A stretch of DNA of 64,000 nucleotides from Pseudoxanthomonas sp. (GTDB lineage Bacteria; Pseudomonadota; Gammaproteobacteria; Xanthomonadales; Xanthomonadaceae), in the NCBI RefSeq assembly GCF_035999195.1, contig NZ_DASYGY010000004.1:434001-498000 (forward strand), in the 5' to 3' direction. Under the pieces are notes generated by a model, which saw only the letters and a program-made list of their open reading frames with translations, was not told the origin of the DNA and ran no database searches. How positions within the stretch are numbered: position 1 is the first letter of the stretch; every line of letters begins with the position of its first letter. The position numbers were made by a program, and so were the translations under genes. Below, in pieces: positions 33,896 to 45,030 of this stretch.

Positions 33896-36319
33896 TCAGA
33901 AGATGTCGAACGCTTCCTCGTCCGGCACGGCGTCTTCGGGACCGTACAGGTCGTAATCCTGGATGCGGTCCATGTCCTCGACCTTGACCCATTCGGTCAC
34001 GCCGTTGAGGGTGGCCTGGACCATGCCCTCCGGCGGGTCGTTCGCCGCGACCGGCGCGTCCTTCAGTGCGGCCCGCATGTAGTCGATCCAGATCGGCAGC
34101 GCGGCCTTGCCGCCGTACTCGCGATAACCCAGCGACTGGAAGTTGTCGCGGCCCACCCAGACCACCGTGGCGTAGTTGCCGCCGAAGCCGCCGAACCAGG
34201 CGTCGCGGTGGTCGTTGGTCGAGCCGGTCTTGCCGCCCACGTCTTCGCGCCCCAGCACCTTGGCCGCCGTGCCGGTACCGCGCTGGACCACGTCGCGCAT
34301 CATCGACACCAGCTGGTAGGCGGTGCGCTCGTCGATCGCGCGCGGCGCCGTCACCGCGTTCGGGTCGACCGGCTTCTCCTCCGCCTTGGGCTTCGCCGCT
34401 GCGGGCGTCGCCGGTTTGGCGGCCTGCGCGGGACCGAAATTGAAGCCGTCCACCACCTGCGCGGCCGCCGCGCTGGTGCCGTACTGGCCGGTGCCGCAGC
34501 CGCGGCAGGCGACGGCCGGGTTCTCCTTGAACACCACGTTGCCTTCGCGGTCCTTGACCTGGTCGATGAACCAGGGCGTCACGCGCGAGCCGCCGTTGGC
34601 GAACACGGCATAGCCGCGGGCCACCGACAGCGGCGTCAGCGAGGCCGTGCCCAGTGACATGGACAGGTTGGGCGGCAACTCGGCCTCGTCGAAGCCGAAC
34701 TGGCTGATGTACGTGCGCGCGAACGGCACGCCGATGCCGTCGAGCAGACGCACCGACACCAGGTTGCGCGACTGCACGAGGGCCTCGCGCAGTCGCATGG
34801 GGCCGCGGAAGCCGCCGCCGTCGTTCTGCGGACGCCACATGTGTCCGCGGCGGTCGCGGAATACGACCGGCGCATCCAGCACGATCGAGGCCGGGTTGAA
34901 GCCCTTCTCGAACGATGCCGCGTACAGGAACGGCTTGAAGCTGGAGCCCGGCTGGCGACGCGCCTGGGTGGCGCGGTTGAACTTGTTGCCGGCGAAGCTG
35001 TAGCCGCCGACCAGCGCGCGGAGAGCGCCGTTGTTGGCGTCCAGCGAAACCAGGGCGGCCTGCGCGCGCGGGACCTGGTCGATCACGTAGGTGCCTGCTT
35101 CCTTGCCCGCCTTGATGCGGGTCAGGTCGCCGCGCTTGAGCAGCCTGGCGGGCGAGCGTCCGGTCCATTTGCTGGCGGCGACGGGCAGGGTGATTTCCTT
35201 GCCATCGGCCATCACCACCGTGGCGCTGCCATCATCGGCCACGCGTGCCACCACGACGGGGAGCAGTCCGTTCTGGGCGGGAATGCCGCGCAGATGGGTG
35301 GCCAGGGCCGCCGCATCGGCATCGGCGGCCACGTCGAAGTGCTGCTCGACGCCGTTCCAGCCGTGGCGGTGGTCGTACAGGCCCAGTCCATCACGGACGG
35401 CGTCGTTGGCGGCGGCCTGCAGGGTGGCGTCAAGCGTGGTGGTGACGTGGTAGCCCTTGGTCAGCGCCTCCGGACCGAAGCGCGCGATCATCTCCTGGCG
35501 CACCATTTCGGCCACATACGGAGCGTAGACCTCGACCGGCCGCTCGTGCGGCTTGGCGTGCATGGGTTCGGCCTTGGCCTGCGCGGCTTCGGCGGCGGTG
35601 ATGTAGCCGTCCTCGCGCATGCGCTCGACCACGTAGGCGCTGCGTTGCTGGTTGCGGCCGGGGTTGCTGATGGGGTTGCCGCTGGAGGGGAATTTCAGGG
35701 CACTGACCAGGGTGGCGGCTTCGGCCAGGGTCAGCTGGTCCAGGGTCTTGCCGTAGTAGTACTCGGCGGCGGCGGCAACGCCGTAGGAGCGGTTCCCGAA
35801 GAAGCTCTTGTTGAGGTACAGCTCCAGGATCTCGTCCTTGGTCAGCATGTTCTCGATGCGCATGGCCAGCATCATTTCCACCAGCTTGCGGGTGTAGCTG
35901 TACTCCGAGCTGAGGAACCACTGCCGGGCGACCTGCTGGGTGATCGTGCTGCCGCCGGCCACGCGGCCTTCCTTGCGGCTGACGATCTGCCAGACCGCCC
36001 GGGCGATGCCGGTCGGGTCGATGCCGTTGTGCTCGTAGAACTTGCTGTCCTCGGCGGCGATGAAGGCCTGCTTGACCCGGGCCGGGACCTGGTCGATCTG
36101 CACCGGATAGCGGCGGATCTCGCCGTACAGGCCCATCAGCCGGCCGTCGCTGGCGTAGATGTAGAGGGGTTCCTGCAGCTCGACGCTGCGCAGGGACTGG
36201 ATGTCCGGGACCTTGGCTGAGACCGTGTAGTACAGCACCCCCAGGCCGACCGCGCCGGCGAGGGCAAGTATCAGGAACGTGATGAGGGTCCAACGGAGAA
36301 GACGACGGAAACGGGACAT
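33896..36319 (-). CDS. mrcA: Penicillin-binding protein 1A
   Basis: A bifunctional class A PBP (807 residues) that polymerises and cross-links peptidoglycan. It has a short cytoplasmic tail and a TM helix (about residues 9-30). The GT51 glycosyltransferase has its catalytic Glu in [18 protein letters not shown] (about Glu90) and [15 protein letters not shown]. An OB-like insert precedes the transpeptidase, which shows the active Ser in PGSSFKPF (SxxK), the SRN motif, and KTGST. An Ala/Pro/Lys-rich linker ([22 protein letters not shown]) lies inside the transpeptidase region. The start at 36319 gives a normal N-terminus. Divergent from pilM, an arrangement conserved in gammaproteobacteria. Confidence 0.95.
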   Translation of the reverse strand: MSRFRRLLRWTLITFLILALAGAVGLGVLYYTVSAKVPDIQSLRSVELQEPLYIYASDGRLMGLYGEIRRYPVQIDQVPARVKQAFIAAEDSKFYEHNGIDPTGIARAVWQIVSRKEGRVAGGSTITQQVARQWFLSSEYSYTRKLVEMMLAMRIENMLTKDEILELYLNKSFFGNRSYGVAAAAEYYYGKTLDQLTLAEAATLVSALKFPSSGNPISNPGRNQQRSAYVVERMREDGYITAAEAAQAKAEPMHAKPHERPVEVYAPYVAEMVRQEMIARFGPEALTKGYHVTTTLDATLQAAANDAVRDGLGLYDHRHGWNGVEQHFDVAADADAAALATHLRGIPAQNGLLPVVVARVADDGSATVVMADGKEITLPVAASKWTGRSPARLLKRGDLTRIKAGKEAGTYVIDQVPRAQAALVSLDANNGALRALVGGYSFAGNKFNRATQARRQPGSSFKPFLYAASFEKGFNPASIVLDAPVVFRDRRGHMWRPQNDGGGFRGPMRLREALVQSRNLVSVRLLDGIGVPFARTYISQFGFDEAELPPNLSMSLGTASLTPLSVARGYAVFANGGSRVTPWFIDQVKDREGNVVFKENPAVACRGCGTGQYGTSAAAAQVVDGFNFGPAQAAKPATPAAAKPKAEEKPVDPNAVTAPRAIDERTAYQLVSMMRDVVQRGTGTAAKVLGREDVGGKTGSTNDHRDAWFGGFGGNYATVVWVGRDNFQSLGYREYGGKAALPIWIDYMRAALKDAPVAANDPPEGMVQATLNGVTEWVKVEDMDRIQDYDLYGPEDAVPDEEAFDIF

Positions 36320-36426
36320 CCAGTGCTTTCCGATTGCAGAATTCGTAACGGCAGAGTATAGATGACCGCTGGGATCGCCACAGGTGATCCCAAGGGGAAC
36401 AGGGACTTGGGGAACAACCCTCGTGA

Positions 36427-37592
<1,166 letters not shown>

Positions 37593-37593
<1 letters not shown>

Positions 37594-38357
37594 TGGCAAG
37601 AATCAACCTACTCCCATGGCGTGCCGAACGCCGTGTGCAGCGCCAGCGCGAGTTCTACGTCATGCTGGGCGCCGCCGCGATCGCCGGCCTGCTGCTGTCG
37701 TTCCTGCTGTGGTTCCACTACGACCGCCAGGTATCCGGCCAGACCGAGCGCAACGACTTCCTCAAGGACGAGATCGCCAAGGTCCAGGCGCAGAACAAGG
37801 AAATCGAGAAGCTCGACGAGCAGAAGCGCCGTCTGCTGGCCCGCAAGGAAGTCATCGAGAAGCTGCAGGCGAACCGTTCCCAGATGGTCCACCTGTTCGA
37901 TTCGCTGGTGCGCACCATTCCGGATGGCGTGATGCTGGCCAACATCAAGCAGGAAGGCGAAGTGCTGACGCTGCAGGGCCGTGCCCAGTCCAACGCCCGC
38001 GTCAGTGCCTACATGCGCAACCTCGAGACCTCCGGCTGGATGACCAAGCCTGAGTTGTCGATCATCGAAGCCAAGCCGGAAGAGGTCAAAACGCTGACCA
38101 ACACCGGCGCAGGCAGCGCGCTGCCGTACGTGTTCACGCTGCAGGTCAGGCTGGCCAATCCGACCGCCGAGCAGGAGGCGGAGTCCGCCGCCGCCGGCAC
38201 CGAGCCCGCCGATCCGAATGCCCCGGCCGCGGCGCCGCCGGCCACCCCGCCCGCCGCTGCGCCGCTGGAAGGCCAGCCTGCCGCGCCGGCACCCGCCGCC
38301 CCCGCGCCCGCCGCTCCGGCCGGCGCCACTCCCCCGGCTTCCGGGAGCAACTCATGA
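37593..38357 (+). CDS. pilN: Type IV pilus assembly protein PilN with Pro/Ala-rich tail
   Basis: An inner-membrane protein (254 residues). The cytoplasmic tail MARINLLPWRAERR is the conserved PilM-binding peptide INLLPWR. A TM helix lies at about 21-40, followed by a coiled coil (about 45-90) and a ferredoxin-like periplasmic domain. The last about 50 residues are nearly all Pro and Ala (for example APAAAPPATPPAAAPLEGQP), longer than in usual PilN (about 180-210 residues). Its start overlaps the pilM stop; its stop overlaps pilO (ATGA). Confidence 0.94.
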
Positions 38358-39031
38358 GCCAGAAGACGTCGCTCAAGAACCTGGACATCAACAACATCGG
38401 TGCCTGGCCCAAGAATGCCAAGACGGGGTTCTGCGTGGTGCTGGCGATCTTCATCCTCGCCCTGTCCTACTTCCTCTTCGTGAGGGGCAAGACGCAGACG
38501 CTGGAATCGCTGGAGCAGGAAGAAGTCCGCCTGCGCCAGGACTTCGAGAAGGAGCAGGCCAAGGCCGCCAACCTCGAGCCGCTGAAGCAGCAGCTGGCGC
38601 AGATGGAGCAGGTGCTGCAGCAGATGCTGCGCCAGTTGCCCAGCAAGACCGAGATGCCGGACCTGATCATCGACATCTCGCAGACGGCGCTCTCCAGCGG
38701 CCTGACCAACGAGCTGTTCCAGCCGCAACCGGAAACGCTCAAGGAGTTCTATGCCGAGAAGCCGATCCAGCTGCGCATGGTGGGCAATTACCACCAGTTC
38801 GGCGCGTTCGTCAGCGGCGTGGCGTCGCTGCCGCGCGTGGTCATCCTGACCATGCACGACATCTCGCTGCAGCCGAAGGAAGGCAAGGGCGGCATCAACC
38901 GCGGTGCGCTGGAATTGTCCGGCACCGTCAAGACCTACCGCTACCTCGATGAGACCGAAGTGGCCGAGCAGGAGGCTGCGGCCGCCGAAGCGGCGAAGGC
39001 CGACGGCAAGAAGGCGGGAGGAGCCCCATGA
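38354..39031 (+). CDS. pilO: Type IV pilus assembly protein PilO
   Basis: A 225-residue bitopic inner-membrane protein that dimerises with PilN. It has a TM helix at about residues 27-47, then a coiled coil (LEQEEVRLRQDFEKEQAKAANLEPLKQQLAQME) and a ferredoxin-like periplasmic domain (GLTNELFQPQPETLKEFYAEKPIQLRMVGNYHQFGAFVSGVASLPRVVIL, the PilO hallmark). The C-terminus is acidic/alanine-rich (VAEQEAAAAEAAKADGKKAGG). Start and stop overlap pilN and pilP by 4 bases each. Confidence 0.94.
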   Translation: MSQKTSLKNLDINNIGAWPKNAKTGFCVVLAIFILALSYFLFVRGKTQTLESLEQEEVRLRQDFEKEQAKAANLEPLKQQLAQMEQVLQQMLRQLPSKTEMPDLIIDISQTALSSGLTNELFQPQPETLKEFYAEKPIQLRMVGNYHQFGAFVSGVASLPRVVILTMHDISLQPKEGKGGINRGALELSGTVKTYRYLDETEVAEQEAAAAEAAKADGKKAGGAP

Positions 39032-39552
39032 TGCGCGGCAACTGGCAGTGGTTGATCCTCGCCGTCCTCGTGACGTCCGGCTGCGCCCGCGGCATCACCA
39101 GCACGCCGGGCGATGCCCCCAACCTGGAGAAGTGGGTGGAGGACGTGCGCGCGCGCCCTGCGCCTCCGCTGGAGCCGCTGCCGGTGATGCAGCAGTTCGA
39201 GACCTTCGAGTACGCCGCACAGACGTTGCGTGATCCTTTCAGCAACGCCTGGAGCAACACCGATACCGGCGGGCTCCGGCCCGACCCGGATCGCCGCAAG
39301 GAAACACTGGAGCAGTACCCGCTGGACAGCCTGGACATGGTCGGTACGATCGGCAAGGGGGCAGGTCTGGTGGCACTGGTGATGGGGCCCGACAAGGTCA
39401 CCTACCGGGTACGTCCGGGGAACTACCTGGGCCAGAGCGACGGCCGGGTCACCTCGGTCCGCGAAGATGGCGTGGAACTTGTCGAACTAGTGCCGGATGG
39501 CGCGGGCGGCTGGCTGGAACGGCCGGCATCGCTGGCGCTTGAAGATCAATGA
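39028..39552 (+). CDS. pilP: Type IV pilus assembly lipoprotein PilP
   Basis: A 174-residue lipoprotein with lipobox VTSGC (Cys19) that links the PilNO complex to the PilQ secretin. Residues about 65-170 are the HR/beta-sandwich domain: RRKETLEQYPLDSLDMVGTIGKGAGLVALVMGPDKVTYRVRPGNYLGQSDGRV (compare the PilP LEQ.PLD.L.MVG pattern). The stop overlaps a possible upstream pilQ ATG at 39549. Confidence 0.94.
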   Translation: MMRGNWQWLILAVLVTSGCARGITSTPGDAPNLEKWVEDVRARPAPPLEPLPVMQQFETFEYAAQTLRDPFSNAWSNTDTGGLRPDPDRRKETLEQYPLDSLDMVGTIGKGAGLVALVMGPDKVTYRVRPGNYLGQSDGRVTSVREDGVELVELVPDGAGGWLERPASLALEDQ

Positions 39553-39566
39553 TTGGGGGATACACG

Positions 39567-41483
39567 ATGACCGCTACGAATGCCTACCGCCTGCGGCCGT
39601 CCCGGCGCCTGGCTACCTTCCGGCTCTGCGCTCTGGGGCTGGCCATCGGCCTGTCTGCCGCGGCAAGCGTTGCAGGTGCCGTCTCGCCGACGACGCACGC
39701 GACGTCCCCCGCCACCCAGTCCGCCTCGGCCGTGTCGGTGTCCAACATCGACTTCCGCCGCGGTGAAGACGGGGCCGGTCGCCTCGTGATCAAGTTCGAC
39801 GGCCAGGGCGCCGCGCCCGACCTGCGCAACCAGGGCGACAGCGTGGTGGTGAGCGTCGGCAATGCGACGCTGCCCGCGTCGCTGCAGCGGCCGCTCAACG
39901 TGGTCGATTTCGCGACCCCGGTGCAGCGCGTCGATGCCCAGAGCAAGGGCGGCGGCACCCAGCTGGTGCTCAGCACGCGCGGCGACTTCGAGTCGCTGGC
40001 CTACCAGTCCGGCAACGAATACGTCGTCGAGATCGTGCCGCGCGCGGCGCAGAAAGCCATGGGCGGCGCCGGCACGACGTCCGGCACCAGCGCCTCGGCC
40101 GTGGTGGCCGCCGCGCAGAAGGTGGCCGCCGAGGCCCGTCGCTACAGCGGCCGCCCGGTGACGTTCAACTTCCAGGACGTGCCGGTGCGCACCGTGCTGC
40201 AGCTGATCGCCGAGGAGTCGAACCTCAACATCGTCGCGTCCGATACCGTCCAGGGCAACGTCACCCTGCGCCTGGTCAACGTGCCGTGGGACCAGGCGCT
40301 GGACATCGTGCTGCGCGCCAAGGGCCTGGACAAGCGCCGCGACGGCGCGGTGGTCTGGGTCGCACCGCAGCCGGAACTGGCCAAGTTCGAGCAGGACAAG
40401 GAAGACGCCCGCATCGCGATCGAGAACCGCGAGGACATGGTCACCGACTACGTCCAGATCAACTATCACAGCGCCGCCGCCATCTTCAAGGCGTTGACCG
40501 AAGCCAAGGGTATCGGCAACCAGGGCAGTGGTGGCGGTGGCGGTGGCGGCAGCGGGCAGAACGAGAACGGCTTCCTGTCCCCGCGTGGCCGCCTCGTCGC
40601 CGACGAGCGCACCAACATGCTGATGATCAGCGACATCCCGAAGAAGGTCGCGCAGATGCGCGAGCTGATTTCGATGATCGACCGCCCGGTCGACCAGGTC
40701 CTGATCGAAGGCCGCATCGTCATCGCCAGCGACACGTTCGCGCGCGACCTGGGTGCGCGGTTCGGCGTGCAGGGCCGTCGCTTCGGCGATCGCCGGCAGG
40801 GCATCGGCGGATCGCTGGGCGGCAACGCGGGCAATATCAGCAATCCCAGCACGCCGATCACGCCCGGCGCCCTCAATGTCAATCTGCCCGCGGACACCTT
40901 TACGGATGCCGCCGCCGGCGCGCTGGCCTACACTCTGCTGGGCCGCAACTTCTCCATCGACCTCGAGCTGTCGGCGATGCAGGAGGAGGGACGCGGCGAG
41001 GTCATCTCCAACCCGCGCATCGTCACCGCCAACCAGCGCGAAGGCGTGATCCGCCAGGGCAGGGAGATCGGCTACGTCACGATCACCGCCGGCCAGGGTG
41101 GTCTCGCCACGCCGAACGTGCAGTTCAAGGAAGCCCTGCTCGAGCTGAAGGTGATGCCGACCATCACCAACGACGACCGCGTCTTCCTGAACCTCAACGT
41201 CAAGAAGGACGAAGTGGCCGAGTTCATCGTTCTCGAGAACTACGGCACCGTGCCCACGATCGACAAGCGCGAGATCAATACCGCCGTGCTGGTCGAGGAC
41301 GGCCAGACGGTGGTGATCGGCGGTGTGTACGAGTTCACCGACCGCAGCAGCGTGGCGAAGGTGCCGTTCCTCGGCGACATCCCGTTCCTGGGCAACCTGT
41401 TCAAGAAGAAGGGTCGCAGCAAGGAGAAGGCGGAACTGTTGATCTTCATCACCCCGAAGGTGCTGTCGGTCGCCAAGCGGTGA
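39567..41483 (+). CDS. pilQ: Type IV pilus secretin PilQ
   Basis: A 638-residue outer-membrane secretin that forms the pilus exit channel. It has a signal peptide (LCALGLAIGLSAAASVAGA), a single recognisable AMIN domain (about 50-160), a secretin/TonB short N domain (about 195-270, VTFNFQDVPVRTVLQLIAEESNLNIV), an N1 (KH-like) domain, and the secretin channel (about 430-637, GAFSIDLELSAMQEEGRGEVISNPRIVTANQ ... VPFLGDIPFLGNLFKKKGRSKEKAELLIFITPKVL). A Gly-rich loop (SGGGGGGGSG) interrupts the N1 domain. I choose the ATG at 39567, which has GGGGGA upstream, over 39549. Confidence 0.95.
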   Translation: MTATNAYRLRPSRRLATFRLCALGLAIGLSAAASVAGAVSPTTHATSPATQSASAVSVSNIDFRRGEDGAGRLVIKFDGQGAAPDLRNQGDSVVVSVGNATLPASLQRPLNVVDFATPVQRVDAQSKGGGTQLVLSTRGDFESLAYQSGNEYVVEIVPRAAQKAMGGAGTTSGTSASAVVAAAQKVAAEARRYSGRPVTFNFQDVPVRTVLQLIAEESNLNIVASDTVQGNVTLRLVNVPWDQALDIVLRAKGLDKRRDGAVVWVAPQPELAKFEQDKEDARIAIENREDMVTDYVQINYHSAAAIFKALTEAKGIGNQGSGGGGGGGSGQNENGFLSPRGRLVADERTNMLMISDIPKKVAQMRELISMIDRPVDQVLIEGRIVIASDTFARDLGARFGVQGRRFGDRRQGIGGSLGGNAGNISNPSTPITPGALNVNLPADTFTDAAAGALAYTLLGRNFSIDLELSAMQEEGRGEVISNPRIVTANQREGVIRQGREIGYVTITAGQGGLATPNVQFKEALLELKVMPTITNDDRVFLNLNVKKDEVAEFIVLENYGTVPTIDKREINTAVLVEDGQTVVIGGVYEFTDRSSVAKVPFLGDIPFLGNLFKKKGRSKEKAELLIFITPKVLSVAKR

Positions 41484-41507
41484 TCCGTACATTCCATGTA
41501 GACGAGG

Positions 41508-41534
41508 ACGGGCCGCATCTGCGGCCCGTTTTCA
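41508..41534 (+). terminator. Rho-independent terminator after pilQ
   Basis: 9-bp stem ACGGGCCGC / GCGGCCCGT (41508-41516, 41521-41529) with an ATCT loop, then TTTCATT. It ends the pilMNOPQ transcript. Confidence 0.8.
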
Positions 41535-41647
41535 TTCCGGGGCGAACCGAAGCGAATTCCGCCTGAATCCATGCCGTTCCGCACGCGGACGGCGGGAACC
41601 CCCGTGGCACACTGAAGGTCCCACGCGCACCCGACCGTTCCGAGCCC

Positions 41648-42637
41648 ATGGATAGCCCGCTGCCCGACGCCCGCTTATTCGACCGCTTTTCCGTCCTGCG
41701 CGAGGACCTGTCGCAGACCATCGTCGGGCAGTCCGCGCTGGTCGAGCGCCTGCTGATCGCGTTGCTGGCCGATGGCCATCTGCTGGTCGAGGGCGCGCCC
41801 GGGCTGGCCAAGACCACCGCCATCCGCGCGCTGGCGTCGCGGCTGCAGGCCGAGTTCGCACGGGTGCAGTTCACACCCGACCTGTTGCCGGCGGATCTGA
41901 CCGGCACCGAGGTGTGGCGTCCGCAGGAAGGACGCTTCGAGTTCCAGGCCGGGCCGATCTTCCACCCGCTGCTGCTGGCCGACGAGATCAACCGCGCGCC
42001 GGCCAAGGTGCAGTCGGCCCTGCTGGAGGCCATGGGCGAGCGGCAGGTGACGGTGGGCCGGCACACGTATCCGCTGCCGGCGCTGTTCCTGGTGATGGCG
42101 ACGCAGAATCCGATCGAGCAGGAAGGCACGTTCCCGTTGCCGGAAGCGCAGCTCGACCGCTTCCTGATGCACGTGAAGATCGGGTATCCGGAAGCGGCGG
42201 CCGAGGCCGACATCCTGCGCCTGGCGCGCGACCGTGCGCGCGAGCAGATGCAGTCCGTTCCCGCCGCGGTCGCGCGGATGCCGCTGGAGGATGTGTTCGA
42301 GGCGCGCAGGCAGGTGCTGGACCTGCATCTGGCGCCGGCGTTGGAGCGCTACCTGATCGAACTCGTGCTCGCCTCGCGCGATGCGTCCCGCTACGACGCG
42401 TCGCTGGCCCGGCGCATCGCCTGGGGCGCGAGTCCGCGCGGCTCCATCGCGCTGGAGCGGTGCGCGCGCGCGCGCGCCTGGCTGGCCGGTCGCGACTACG
42501 TCACCCCCGACGACATCCGCGCCATCGCACCCGACGTGTTGCGCCACCGCGTGCTGCCCAGTTACGAAGCCACAGCGGAAGGCTGGGACGGCGACCGTCT
42601 GGTGAAGGCGCTGCTCGACGCGGTTCCGCTGCCCTGA
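41648..42637 (+). CDS. MoxR-family AAA+ ATPase
   Basis: A 329-residue AAA+ chaperone. Walker A GAPGLAKTT (about residues 46-54), Walker B LLLADEINRAPAKVQSALLEAMGE (about 108-131) and sensor 1 ATQNPIEQEGTFPLPEAQLDRF (MoxR signature). The C-terminal lid domain ends at about 328. MoxR proteins with a downstream DUF58/VWA set help assemble or remodel metal-dependent or envelope complexes. First of six genes; followed by DUF58 with a 19-base gap. Confidence 0.92.
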   Translation: MDSPLPDARLFDRFSVLREDLSQTIVGQSALVERLLIALLADGHLLVEGAPGLAKTTAIRALASRLQAEFARVQFTPDLLPADLTGTEVWRPQEGRFEFQAGPIFHPLLLADEINRAPAKVQSALLEAMGERQVTVGRHTYPLPALFLVMATQNPIEQEGTFPLPEAQLDRFLMHVKIGYPEAAAEADILRLARDRAREQMQSVPAAVARMPLEDVFEARRQVLDLHLAPALERYLIELVLASRDASRYDASLARRIAWGASPRGSIALERCARARAWLAGRDYVTPDDIRAIAPDVLRHRVLPSYEATAEGWDGDRLVKALLDAVPLP

Positions 42638-42656
42638 GTCGGGACGGCACGGCGCC

Positions 42657-43553
42657 ATGAGCGAAGGCATCACGCCCACCCTGGCCGAGCTGATCGCGTT
42701 GCGCGCCAGCGCGCAACGACGCCCGCCGGCGCGACACGGGCGGCATTCGGTCACCGGCCCCTCCGCATCGCCGTTGCGTGGGCGCGGGATGGAATACGCG
42801 GAGTCGCGCGAATACGTCGCCGGCGACGACGTCCGCCATATCGACTGGCGATTGACCGCACGCAGTGGGCGCACGCATACCAAGCTGTTCCAGGCCGAGC
42901 GTGAGCGGCTGACGCTGCTCGTCGCCGATACGTCGCCGCTGCTGTACTTCGGCACCCGCACGCGCTTCAAGTCGGTCCAGGCTGCGCGGGCCGGTGCCGT
43001 TGCCGCCTGGCAGGCGGTACGCGAAGGCGATCGTCTCGCCATCCTGCGCGGCAGCATGGCGGAAGCGCCGGTGCCTCCCGCCGGCGGCACGCGCGGTGCG
43101 TTGAGGGTGCTGGATGCGCTGGTGCGCTGGTACGCACGGCCACCCGCGGAGGATCTGGGCCTGGCGTTCGCGCTTGACCATGCGGCACGCCTGCTGCGGC
43201 CGGGGTCGCGCCTGCTGGTCCTTGCCGATCCGCACAGCCTCGCGTCCATTCCCGAGTCGCGCTGGCCGGCGCTGGCCGCGCACCACGATGTCGTCGTCCT
43301 GCTGCTGACCGATCCGCTGGAAACGGCCCCGCCGTCGCAGCGCCTGCCGTTCATCGTGGGCAGCCAGCGCATCGAACTTGACCTGGCCAGCGAGGCGCAG
43401 CGCGAGGCGTGGCGCGCCGAGTTCCAGCAGCCCCTCGAACGCGCGCTCGAGCGCCTGCCCGCACGTGGGGTGCAGGTACGTACCCTGTCGACCGATGCGC
43501 CCAGCGATGCGTGGCTCGCCGCGCTGGGTCGCGCCCAGCCGCAGGTGGCGTGA
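42657..43553 (+). CDS. DUF58 domain protein (VWA-like)
   Basis: A 298-residue protein with the DUF58 hallmark REYVAGDDVRHIDWRLTARSG (about residues 50-70), a modified VWA-type domain. In many bacteria a MoxR-type ATPase gene is followed by this family. The stop is followed by a DUF4381 ATG that shares a base (TGATG). No TM helix in this protein, so it is probably cytoplasmic, acting with the MoxR protein. Confidence 0.92.
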   Translation: MSEGITPTLAELIALRASAQRRPPARHGRHSVTGPSASPLRGRGMEYAESREYVAGDDVRHIDWRLTARSGRTHTKLFQAERERLTLLVADTSPLLYFGTRTRFKSVQAARAGAVAAWQAVREGDRLAILRGSMAEAPVPPAGGTRGALRVLDALVRWYARPPAEDLGLAFALDHAARLLRPGSRLLVLADPHSLASIPESRWPALAAHHDVVVLLLTDPLETAPPSQRLPFIVGSQRIELDLASEAQREAWRAEFQQPLERALERLPARGVQVRTLSTDAPSDAWLAALGRAQPQVA

Positions 43554-44011
43554 TGACGGTCTCAGGCACGCTGGTGCTGCGCGACGTGCATCTGCCCGCG
43601 TCACCGTCCTGGTGGCCGCCCGCGCCAGGCTGGTGGCTGGTGGCGGCCGCCGTGCTTCTGATAGCGCTCGGCGTGACGGTGTGGCGCGTGCTCCGGTACC
43701 GCAGGCGGAAAGCATGGCTGCGCTGGTTCGATGCGGCGTGCGAGTCCGGCACGCCTGCCGAACAGGTGGCCGCGATGTCCGAACGGCTGCGCCGGGCCGC
43801 GCGTCGACTGGATCCTGCTGCCGACCGGCTGGAAGGCGAAGCGTGGCTCGCGTTCCTCGATGGCAGGCGAGGCGACCACGCGTTCTCCCAAGGCGCCGGC
43901 CGCCTGCTGCTCGATGGTGGCTATCGCCGCGACGTCACGCAGGCCGAGCTTGCTTCCGCCGCGACGGTGGCGCGTGCGCGTTTCCTAGAACTGATGGCGG
44001 GCACGCGATGA
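43553..44011 (+). CDS. DUF4381 domain protein
   Basis: A 152-residue protein: a short N-terminal region (LRDVHLPASPSWWPPAPGWWLV), a TM helix (about residues 27-45) and a cytoplasmic helical domain (RKAWLRWFDAACESGTPAEQVAAMSERLRRAARR). The 'D.HLP..P.WWP.APGWW.L' start is typical of DUF4381 proteins found between DUF58 and VWA genes. Its start overlaps the DUF58 stop and its end overlaps the next start (ATGA). Confidence 0.88.
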   Translation: MTVSGTLVLRDVHLPASPSWWPPAPGWWLVAAAVLLIALGVTVWRVLRYRRRKAWLRWFDAACESGTPAEQVAAMSERLRRAARRLDPAADRLEGEAWLAFLDGRRGDHAFSQGAGRLLLDGGYRRDVTQAELASAATVARARFLELMAGTR

Positions 44012-45030
44012 GCCTGTCGTTGCCTGCCATGCACTGGCTGCAGGAGGGCTACGCCGGCTTCGCCTGGCCGTGGTTCTGGCTGGCGTTTCCGCTGCCGTGG
44101 CTGGTGGGCTGGCTGTTGCCGGCGCGGCGCTCAAGGGCCGATGCGTTGAAGGTGCCCTACGGTCCTTCGGTGCAGTCGATCGCACGCCAGGGTGGGCGGG
44201 GATTGCCCAGGCGGGCCGCTGCGCTGGCGTGGCTGGCGTGGTTCCTGCTGTGCGCAGCGGCCGCGCGGCCGCAGCAGTTCGGCGAAGCGGTGACACCGCC
44301 CGTGAACGGGCGCGACCTGATGCTGGCGGTGGACCTGTCGGGCAGCATGACCGAAGCCGACATGGAGCTGGGCGGTGCCGTGGTGGATCGGCTGACGGCC
44401 GCGAAGGCGGTGCTCGCGGACTTCCTCGACCGCCGCGATGGCGATCGCGTCGGCCTGCTGGTGTTCGGCCAGCGTGCGTACGCAATGACGCCACTGACGC
44501 GCGACCTGCAGACCGTGCGCGAGCAACTGCGCGACGCCGTCGCCGGCCTGGCCGGCCGCGAGACCGCCATCGGCGACGCGATCGCCCTGGCCGTGCGCCG
44601 CCTGCGCATGCAGCAGGACGGACAGCGCGTACTCATCCTGCTCACCGACGGCGTCAATTCCGCCGGCGTGCTGACGCCGCAGAAAGCCGCCGAACTGGCG
44701 AAGGAGGAGCGGGTACGCATCCACACCATCGCCTTCGGCGGCGACGGCGGGATCAGCGTGTTCGGCATTCCCCTGCCGATGCCGGCGAGTTCGCCGGAGG
44801 CCATCGACGAGGCGACGCTGCGCGATGTCGCCGCACAGACCGGCGGGCGCTTCTATCGCGCCCGGGATACGCGCGAGTTGGCCGGCATCTATGCCGAACT
44901 GGACCGGCTGGAGCCGGTCGAGCAACCCGGCAAGGCGGTGCGTCCGCGCATCGAACGCTACGCCTGGCCGCTCGCGGCGGCGCTCGTGGTGGCGCTGCTC
45001 GCCATCCTCCTCCCGCGGAGACGGGCATGA
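44008..45030 (+). CDS. BatA-like VWA-domain inner-membrane protein
   Basis: A 340-residue protein with TM helices at about 18-38 and 68-86, a VWA domain (about 100-290) with an intact MIDAS Asp109-x-Ser111-x-Ser113 (VDLSGSM), and a C-terminal TM helix (about 318-335). BatA-type proteins of Bacteroides and Leptospira operons were linked with aerotolerance or oxidative stress. Overlaps its neighbours by 4 bases on both sides, so it is strictly co-translated. Confidence 0.92.
   Translation: MSLSLPAMHWLQEGYAGFAWPWFWLAFPLPWLVGWLLPARRSRADALKVPYGPSVQSIARQGGRGLPRRAAALAWLAWFLLCAAAARPQQFGEAVTPPVNGRDLMLAVDLSGSMTEADMELGGAVVDRLTAAKAVLADFLDRRDGDRVGLLVFGQRAYAMTPLTRDLQTVREQLRDAVAGLAGRETAIGDAIALAVRRLRMQQDGQRVLILLTDGVNSAGVLTPQKAAELAKEERVRIHTIAFGGDGGISVFGIPLPMPASSPEAIDEATLRDVAAQTGGRFYRARDTRELAGIYAELDRLEPVEQPGKAVRPRIERYAWPLAAALVVALLAILLPRRRA

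Noticed and set aside
39546..41492. A 648-codon minus-strand open frame opposite pilQ
   Set aside because: The plus-strand PilQ has signal peptide, AMIN and secretin domains. The antisense frame is low-complexity and His/Asp-rich.
42461..42480. Short GCGCGC tract in the moxR-like gene
   Set aside because: It is in-frame coding sequence (CARARAW) in a GC-rich genome; too short to be a meaningful microsatellite or Z-DNA claim.
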